Shown one piece after another: positions 60,033 to 64,000 of a stretch of DNA of 64,000 nt. Origin of the DNA: Paenibacillus chibensis. Its GTDB lineage: Bacteria > Bacillota > Bacilli > Paenibacillales > Paenibacillaceae. The notes beneath the pieces are model-generated. The model saw only the letters and a list, made by a program, of their open reading frames with translations, was not told the origin of the DNA and did not search any database. Within the stretch, counting starts at the first letter, position 1; every line of letters starts with the position of its first letter. The position numbers were made by a program, and so were the translations under genes. The stretch lies in assembly GCF_004001045.1 (NCBI RefSeq), contig NZ_BIMK01000004.1, forward strand, positions 124,001-188,000, written 5' to 3'.

Positions 60033-60980
60033 GTGAACGCGATTGCAAAGGTAAGCAGATTTGTAGGGGGAACGTTTTCCGTATGGGTTATTTTATTTGC
60101 CGGATTGGGATTTTTTTTACCCGGGGTCTTTAGCCATTTAAAGGGGTACATTTCTCTATTCCTGGGCATTGTCATGTTCGGCATGGGGCTTACGCTGTCC
60201 TCGGCTGATTTTCGCGAAGTATTCCGCCGTCCGCTGGAAGTGCTGATCGGTGTGGTCGGCCACTTCATCATTATGCCGCTGCTCGCTTACGTGCTGGCGC
60301 TAGTGTTGAACCTGCCGCCCGATATTGCCGTAGGCGTGATTCTCGTCGGCTGCTGCCCAAGCGGTACCTCCTCGAATGTCATGACGCTGCTGGCAAAAGG
60401 CGATGTGGCGCTGGGCGTCTCCATTGCATCGGTCTCCACGGTGATTGCTCCGCTGGCCACCCCGGCATTGATCAGCCTGCTCGCCGGGCGCTGGATGCCG
60501 ATTGACGGCGGGGGACTGATCAAAGATATTCTGATGGTCGTCATTCTGCCGATTATTCTGGGCGTCATTGTGAAGACCTTGTTTAAAAAGCAGGCCGAGG
60601 CAAGCGTGCAAGCCCTGCCGCTTGTATCTACGTTGGCGATTGTCCTGATCGTGGCGATTGTGGTCGGCGGCAGCAAGACCAAAATCATCGAGAGCGGCTT
60701 GCTGATCTTTGCCGTCGTGATTTTGCACAACATACTCGGGTATGTCCTCGGGTATCTGTTTGCCAAGCTGTTCCGGATGAATCTGGCCAAACGCAAGGCT
60801 GTGCTGTTCGAAACCGGTATGCAAAATTCCGGGCTGGGAGCCGCGCTCGCTGCGGCCCACTTTAACCCGGTTGCCGCCGTTCCAAGCGCCATCTTCAGCG
60901 TATGGCACAACATTTCCGGCTCGCTGCTGGCAACCTGGTTTGCTCGCCGTGCGGAGAAAGAGACCGGACAGGCCGGGTAG
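60033..60980 (+). CDS. Bile acid:sodium symporter family (BASS) transporter
   Basis: A 315-residue membrane protein with nine to ten helices. BASS hallmarks: GIVMFGMGLTLSSADFREVFRRP, LVGCCPSGTSSNVMTLLAKGDVALGVS (sodium-site region between half helices), and ETGMQNSGLGAALAAAHFNP. Bacterial members carry organic anions such as pantoate, pyruvate or keto acids with sodium. A GTG start at 60033 is chosen because AGGT lies 8 bp upstream and the helical core starts soon after; the frame extends to 59952. Single gene between terminators. Confidence 0.9.
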   Translation: MNAIAKVSRFVGGTFSVWVILFAGLGFFLPGVFSHLKGYISLFLGIVMFGMGLTLSSADFREVFRRPLEVLIGVVGHFIIMPLLAYVLALVLNLPPDIAVGVILVGCCPSGTSSNVMTLLAKGDVALGVSIASVSTVIAPLATPALISLLAGRWMPIDGGGLIKDILMVVILPIILGVIVKTLFKKQAEASVQALPLVSTLAIVLIVAIVVGGSKTKIIESGLLIFAVVILHNILGYVLGYLFAKLFRMNLAKRKAVLFETGMQNSGLGAALAAAHFNPVAAVPSAIFSVWHNISGSLLATWFARRAEKETGQAG

Positions 60981-61004
60981 ATGCTGCAGAAATTCAGAAA
61001 ATTC

Positions 61005-61036
61005 AAAAAGCCATCCCTATTAAGGGATGGTTTTTC
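61005..61036. terminator. Bidirectional terminator, BASS and Sel1 genes
   Basis: AAAAAGCCATCCC-TATTAA-GGGATGGTTTTT between convergent genes. Confidence 0.92.
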
Positions 61037-61070
61037 TAGTTTAAAGCAGATTCTGAATTGCAGAAATGAA

Positions 61071-62315
61071 TTACCATGCCATTCCGTTCTTCTGCAAAAA
61101 CTGCTGGCTGACCTCGAGCTCCTGCCTTGCGGCAGCCTTATACATCTCGATGGCCTCTTCAATCCTACCCTGCTGCTGCAGCATGATGGCGTAGTTATGC
61201 TGGGCCATGGCGTCACCCTGCCGGGCCGCTTGTCCGTACCAACTGAACGCGCCCTCGTAATCGCCCTGTTCGTTGAGCAGAAAAGCGAGATTGTACTGGG
61301 CGTCGGTATCTCCTTGCTTCGCGGCAAGCTTGTACCACTTGACCGCTTCCTCAGGGGCTTTTTCCTCCAGCAGGGCACCGATGCTGAATTGGGCAGCGGC
61401 CATGCCCTGCTTCGCGGCTAATTCAAACCATGGCAAGGCTTCTTCCTGATAACCGTCCTTGCTCAGCATATCCCCCAGACGATATTGGGCTTTGGCATAG
61501 CCCCTGTCGGCAGCCTCGTGAATGAGCTCATAGGCCTGGGTTCTCATCTGATGTGCGGCATAGATGCCGCCCAGACGGAAGATCGCCTGCACATGCTCCT
61601 GCTTGGCGGCTTCTTCATACCAGTGTATGGCCTGCTCGAGATCCTTCTCCTCCAGTTCGTAATGCATACCGAGCTGATATTGCGCCTCCGCATGTCCTGA
61701 GGCAGCGGCCAGCTTATAGTGCTCCAGCGATAATTCAGGTTGATCGGGCTTGGATCTCTCCGGTACCATTCGGTCATTCGTCCCGGAGTTTCCTCCGCTG
61801 GCGTAGCCCCGGCTTGTTTCGGCATTTCCCTCCAGCTGGTCGAGCTTGTTTCGGGCATCCTTGACGCCAAGGTTCGCCGCTTTGACATAGAAGCTTTTTG
61901 CTTCCTCCACATTTCCTTCTTCATATAATAAGTCTCCGTAATACTGCATGGCCAGCGGATCATTATCCTGCAGCGCGCTCTCCATCAGGTCGGCGCCTGC
62001 TTCAACAGACCCGGACTCGATATACATCATGCCGAGGTGGTATTTGGCGCCTGGTTCACGGTTTTCGATGGCGAGCCTGTACCATTTTTCGGCCTTTTTC
62101 GGTTTGTTCAGGAACCGGTAAGCATGGGCTGCGCCCGTTTGGGCTTCGGCATTGCCATGTTTGGCGGATCTTTTGTACCAGGTCAGGGCGTTTCTATATT
62201 CGCCATTGTCTACATAGTAATGACCCAACGCGCATTGCGCTTCGGGATCTCCTCTTCTGGCTTTGCGTGTCAAACCTTCCAGGTCGATGCGTTCGATGTT
62301 TTCTTCCATATGCAT
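61071..62315 (-). CDS. Sel1-repeat protein
   Basis: A 414-residue, all-helical protein built of about ten Sel1-like repeats of roughly 36 residues (for example AEAQYQLGMHYELEEKDLEQAIHWYEEAAKQ, shown here by its parts AQYQLGMHYE and AIHWYEEAAKQ). A more divergent, Ser/Gly-rich spacer near 170-195 interrupts the array. No signal peptide, so a cytoplasmic scaffold for protein contacts. The start at 62315 has GAGG 7 bp upstream; ATG 62309 and TTG 62321 are alternatives. Function cannot be inferred from neighbours. Confidence 0.85.
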   Translation of the reverse strand: MHMEENIERIDLEGLTRKARRGDPEAQCALGHYYVDNGEYRNALTWYKRSAKHGNAEAQTGAAHAYRFLNKPKKAEKWYRLAIENREPGAKYHLGMMYIESGSVEAGADLMESALQDNDPLAMQYYGDLLYEEGNVEEAKSFYVKAANLGVKDARNKLDQLEGNAETSRGYASGGNSGTNDRMVPERSKPDQPELSLEHYKLAAASGHAEAQYQLGMHYELEEKDLEQAIHWYEEAAKQEHVQAIFRLGGIYAAHQMRTQAYELIHEAADRGYAKAQYRLGDMLSKDGYQEEALPWFELAAKQGMAAAQFSIGALLEEKAPEEAVKWYKLAAKQGDTDAQYNLAFLLNEQGDYEGAFSWYGQAARQGDAMAQHNYAIMLQQQGRIEEAIEMYKAAARQELEVSQQFLQKNGMAW

Positions 62316-62461
62316 ATTCAAGCCTCAGTCCATCTCCTTTTCTTCTGCGCTTCACAAATGTAGGACGGCAGGATGGCAGACCGGTAATTTTGCAGGTCAC
62401 TTCATAATGTACACTATAACAACAGGGGATGAAAACCCGGACGGAAGTACCGGTGCGCAGG

Positions 62462-62490
62462 TTGACAAGGGAAAATCAACGTGATATATT
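62462..62490 (+). promoter_or_regulatory. Strong promoter of the ring-cleaving dioxygenase
   Basis: TTGACA (62462-62467), a 17-bp spacer and TATATT (62485-62490). Close to the consensus, with transcription starting near 62497. Confidence 0.8.
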
Positions 62491-62498
62491 TATCTTAA

Positions 62499-62515
62499 AT
62501 TAAAGATTCTTTAAT
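62499..62515. promoter_or_regulatory. Operator-like dyad at the dioxygenase transcription start
   Basis: ATTAAAG-ATT-CTTTAAT, a perfect 7-bp inverted repeat with a 3-bp spacer, begins about two bases after the predicted transcription start, where a bound repressor would block RNA polymerase. The form is typical of MarR-family operators such as that of MhqR, though the sequence differs from the Bacillus site as I recall it. Confidence 0.55.
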
Positions 62516-62589
62516 GAGAAGGATGAGCGCCCTGGCATTCATTTTAAATACATTTTTGGGGAAGCTTAAAATGAAGAGGAGGAATTGCA

Positions 62590-63567
62590 ATGAACGGATT
62601 AAAAGGTATTCACCACGTCACAGCGATTACAAGCAGCGCGGAAAAGAACTATGAGTTTTTCACTTATGTGCTCGGGATGCGGCTGGTCAAAAAGACGGTG
62701 AACCAGGATGACATCCAGACGTATCATTTATTTTTTGCCGATGATAAGGGAAGCGCGGGAACGGACATGACGTTTTTCGATTTTCCGGGCATTCCGAAAG
62801 GGGTTCACGGCACCAATGAAATATCAAAAACCTCGTTCCGCGTGCCGACCGATGCGGCGCTCGATTATTGGGTGAAGCGGTTCGACCGCTTGAACGTGCA
62901 GCATTTTGGCATCCAGGAGATGTTCGGGAAAAAGACGCTTTCGTTCGAGGACTTCGACGATCAGCAGTACCAGCTGATTTCGGATGAGCATAACGAAGGA
63001 GTTGCCTCCGGAACCCCATGGCAAAAGGGACCGATTCCGCTGGAATACGCGATTACCGGTCTGGGACCGGTTTTTGTGCGGATCGCGAACTTCGATTATT
63101 TTAAGGAAATGCTGGAAAAAGTCATGGAATTCAAGGAGATCGGGCATGAAGGCTCATATCACCTGTTTGAGGTCGGTGAAGGAGGCAACGGCGCGCAGGT
63201 CATCGTGGATTACAATGCCGTGCTGCCGCCGGCACGCCAAGGCTTCGGCACCGTGCATCACGCGGCATTCCGGGTTGAGGATCGCAGCGTACTGAATGAG
63301 TGGATCAAACGTCTCGATGATTTCGGTTTCTCGACATCCGGCTATGTGAACCGCCACTTTTTCGAATCGCTGTATGCCAGAGTGGCGCCGCAGATTCTGT
63401 TTGAGCTGGCTACTGACGGCCCCGGCTTTATGGGCGATGAGCCTTACGAGACGCTGGGCGAGCTGCTGTCGCTGCCGCCGTTCCTTGAGCCGAAGCGCGA
63501 GCAGATCGAAAAGCTGGTGCGTCCGATCAATACCGTGCGCAGCACGATCGAGTTTACGAAGGAATAA
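62590..63567 (+). CDS. Ring-cleaving dioxygenase (MhqO-like)
   Basis: A 325-residue protein with two glyoxalase/bleomycin-resistance-fold halves, as in MhqO of Bacillus. Metal ligand residues are likely the His in GIHHVTAITSS, the His in TVHHAAFRV and the Glu in ILFELATDGPGFM. Family members are annotated as extradiol dioxygenases or hydroquinone-degrading enzymes and are induced by catechol or quinone stress in Bacillus. AGGAGG lies 7 bp before the ATG. Strong promoter and dyad upstream indicate tight repression by an unlinked regulator. Confidence 0.9.
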   Translation: MNGLKGIHHVTAITSSAEKNYEFFTYVLGMRLVKKTVNQDDIQTYHLFFADDKGSAGTDMTFFDFPGIPKGVHGTNEISKTSFRVPTDAALDYWVKRFDRLNVQHFGIQEMFGKKTLSFEDFDDQQYQLISDEHNEGVASGTPWQKGPIPLEYAITGLGPVFVRIANFDYFKEMLEKVMEFKEIGHEGSYHLFEVGEGGNGAQVIVDYNAVLPPARQGFGTVHHAAFRVEDRSVLNEWIKRLDDFGFSTSGYVNRHFFESLYARVAPQILFELATDGPGFMGDEPYETLGELLSLPPFLEPKREQIEKLVRPINTVRSTIEFTKE

Positions 63568-63583
63568 AGCCGCCCAAAACGGG

Positions 63584-63613
63584 GGAGCGCATGATGCCAT
63601 GCGCTCCTTTTTG
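63584..63613 (+). terminator. Terminator after the dioxygenase
   Basis: GGAGCGCATG (63584-63593) pairs perfectly with CATGCGCTCC (63598-63607) and is followed by TTTTT. Confidence 0.92.
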
Positions 63614-63640
63614 GCGTGTTCGTGTCGGGGAGGCCAGCGA

Positions 63641-63739
63641 ATGGAATCTTTTATCCCCATCCGGCTGCATGAAAATCCGAAGCTTCTAATATACATGGCG
63701 AAGGAATTTAAGATGAATGGATGGGAGCGATATCGATGA
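63641..63739 (+). CDS. Small ORF coupled to the acetyltransferase
   Basis: A 32-codon frame starting MESFIPIRLHENPK and ending in RYR, with GGGGAGG 7 bp before its ATG. Its TGA overlaps the ATG of the acetyltransferase (ATGA), so translation would be coupled. The peptide is moderately hydrophobic and unrecognised; it might be a leader that sets acetyltransferase expression, or part of a small protein. Not in any family I know. Confidence 0.4.
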   Translation: MESFIPIRLHENPKLLIYMAKEFKMNGWERYR

Positions 63740-64000
63740 CCCTATCGAAGGATGAGGCAAGCATGGCCGCTGATCAAGGACCGGCGCAAGGCGATATGCT
63801 GAGACGGCTGCGAGAGCAGCTGCCGGAGCGCCGGGACGACTGGGGGAAATATGTTGTGGGCGACTACACGTACGGAATGCCGGCAGTCCGATCCTGGGGA
63901 GAGGAGGCAATGCTCCATATCGGAAAATTTTGCTCGATCGCGGATCAGGTGACCGTTTTCCTCGGCGGAGAGCACCGGGTGGATTGGGTAACGACGTACC
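63736..64000 (+). CDS. Hexapeptide-repeat acetyltransferase, N-terminal part
   Basis: The first 88 codons of a gene that runs off the right edge. After a charged N-terminus comes KYVVGDYTYGMPAVRSWGEE, then LHIGKFCSIADQVTVFLGGEHRVDWVTTYP, the opening turns of a left-handed beta-helix found in CatB/Vat-type xenobiotic acetyltransferases, in which His in GGEHR is a catalytic residue. These use acetyl-CoA to acetylate hydroxyls of antibiotics such as streptogramins or chloramphenicol, or of polysaccharides. GGGAG precedes the ATG. The end, with the C-terminal helices that separate subgroups, is not visible. Confidence 0.85.
   Translation, partial: MTLSKDEASMAADQGPAQGDMLRRLREQLPERRDDWGKYVVGDYTYGMPAVRSWGEEAMLHIGKFCSIADQVTVFLGGEHRVDWVTTY

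Overview
The window looks like chromosomal DNA of a spore-forming, low-to-moderate GC Firmicute close to Paenibacillus. Evidence read here: an alpha/beta-type small acid-soluble spore protein, a T-box leader, a YxiN/DbpA-type helicase, methylglyoxal synthase, strong AGGAGG-type ribosome sites, U-tract hairpin terminators, and many YesM/YesN two-component systems next to sugar transport genes. No rRNA, tRNA, CRISPR array, insertion sequence or prophage was recognised.

Layout. 0-5 kb: start of deoD on the minus strand, then a GntR regulator divergent from an SDR-MFS-SDR operon with a promoter and a perfect dyad, followed by marR. 5-10 kb: a metallo-beta-lactamase-fold hydrolase, dbpA and a DrrAB-type ABC exporter. 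10-21 kb is a signalling block: a 1033-residue hybrid kinase carrying two different kinase modules, a 7TM-PAS-GGDEF protein, and a 1692-residue protein kinase-like/AAA/GAF/histidine kinase with its LuxR-type response regulator. 21-24 kb: an orphan beta-sandwich fragment, a TPR-SUKH protein, a MerR-thioredoxin operon with a typical long-spacer promoter, and the spore protein. 24-30 kb: an OmpR-type two-component pair divergent from a VTC-domain protein, a DUF4956 membrane protein and a large repetitive lipoprotein.

30-36 kb: a paralogue of the first hybrid kinase, a 5TM sensor kinase, mgsA, and a T-box riboswitch placed in front of a lone SAM-dependent methyltransferase. 36-42 kb: an anchored sugar-binding protein, a LytS/YesM-type kinase, a YesN-type regulator and a XylE-type sugar symporter, resembling the XylFII-LytS-YesN three-component xylose sensor. 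42-46 kb: an aldo/keto reductase, two small membrane proteins, and an RsbQ-like hydrolase coupled to a PAS-GGDEF gene that is frameshifted at an A5 run. 46-55 kb: an ABC sugar permease pair, a YesM/YesN pair, a sugar-binding lipoprotein and a GH36 alpha-galactosidase, apparently an alpha-galactoside utilisation locus. 55-64 kb: genes suggestive of aromatic or electrophile handling (XRE-cupin regulator, DoxX, DODA-type dioxygenase, flavin monooxygenase, ring-cleaving dioxygenase), with an NlpC/P60 hydrolase, a BASS transporter, a Sel1-repeat protein and the start of a hexapeptide acetyltransferase.

The dominant theme is environmental sensing: eight histidine kinases, five response regulators, two diguanylate cyclase genes (one broken as read) and several one-component regulators within 64 kb. 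The least ordinary items are the T-box/methyltransferase pair, the frameshifted RsbQ-linked cyclase, the giant kinase whose Ser/Thr kinase domain has lost its catalytic residues, the paired double-kinase hybrids, and the VTC/DUF4956/lipoprotein operon with candidate response-regulator direct repeats.
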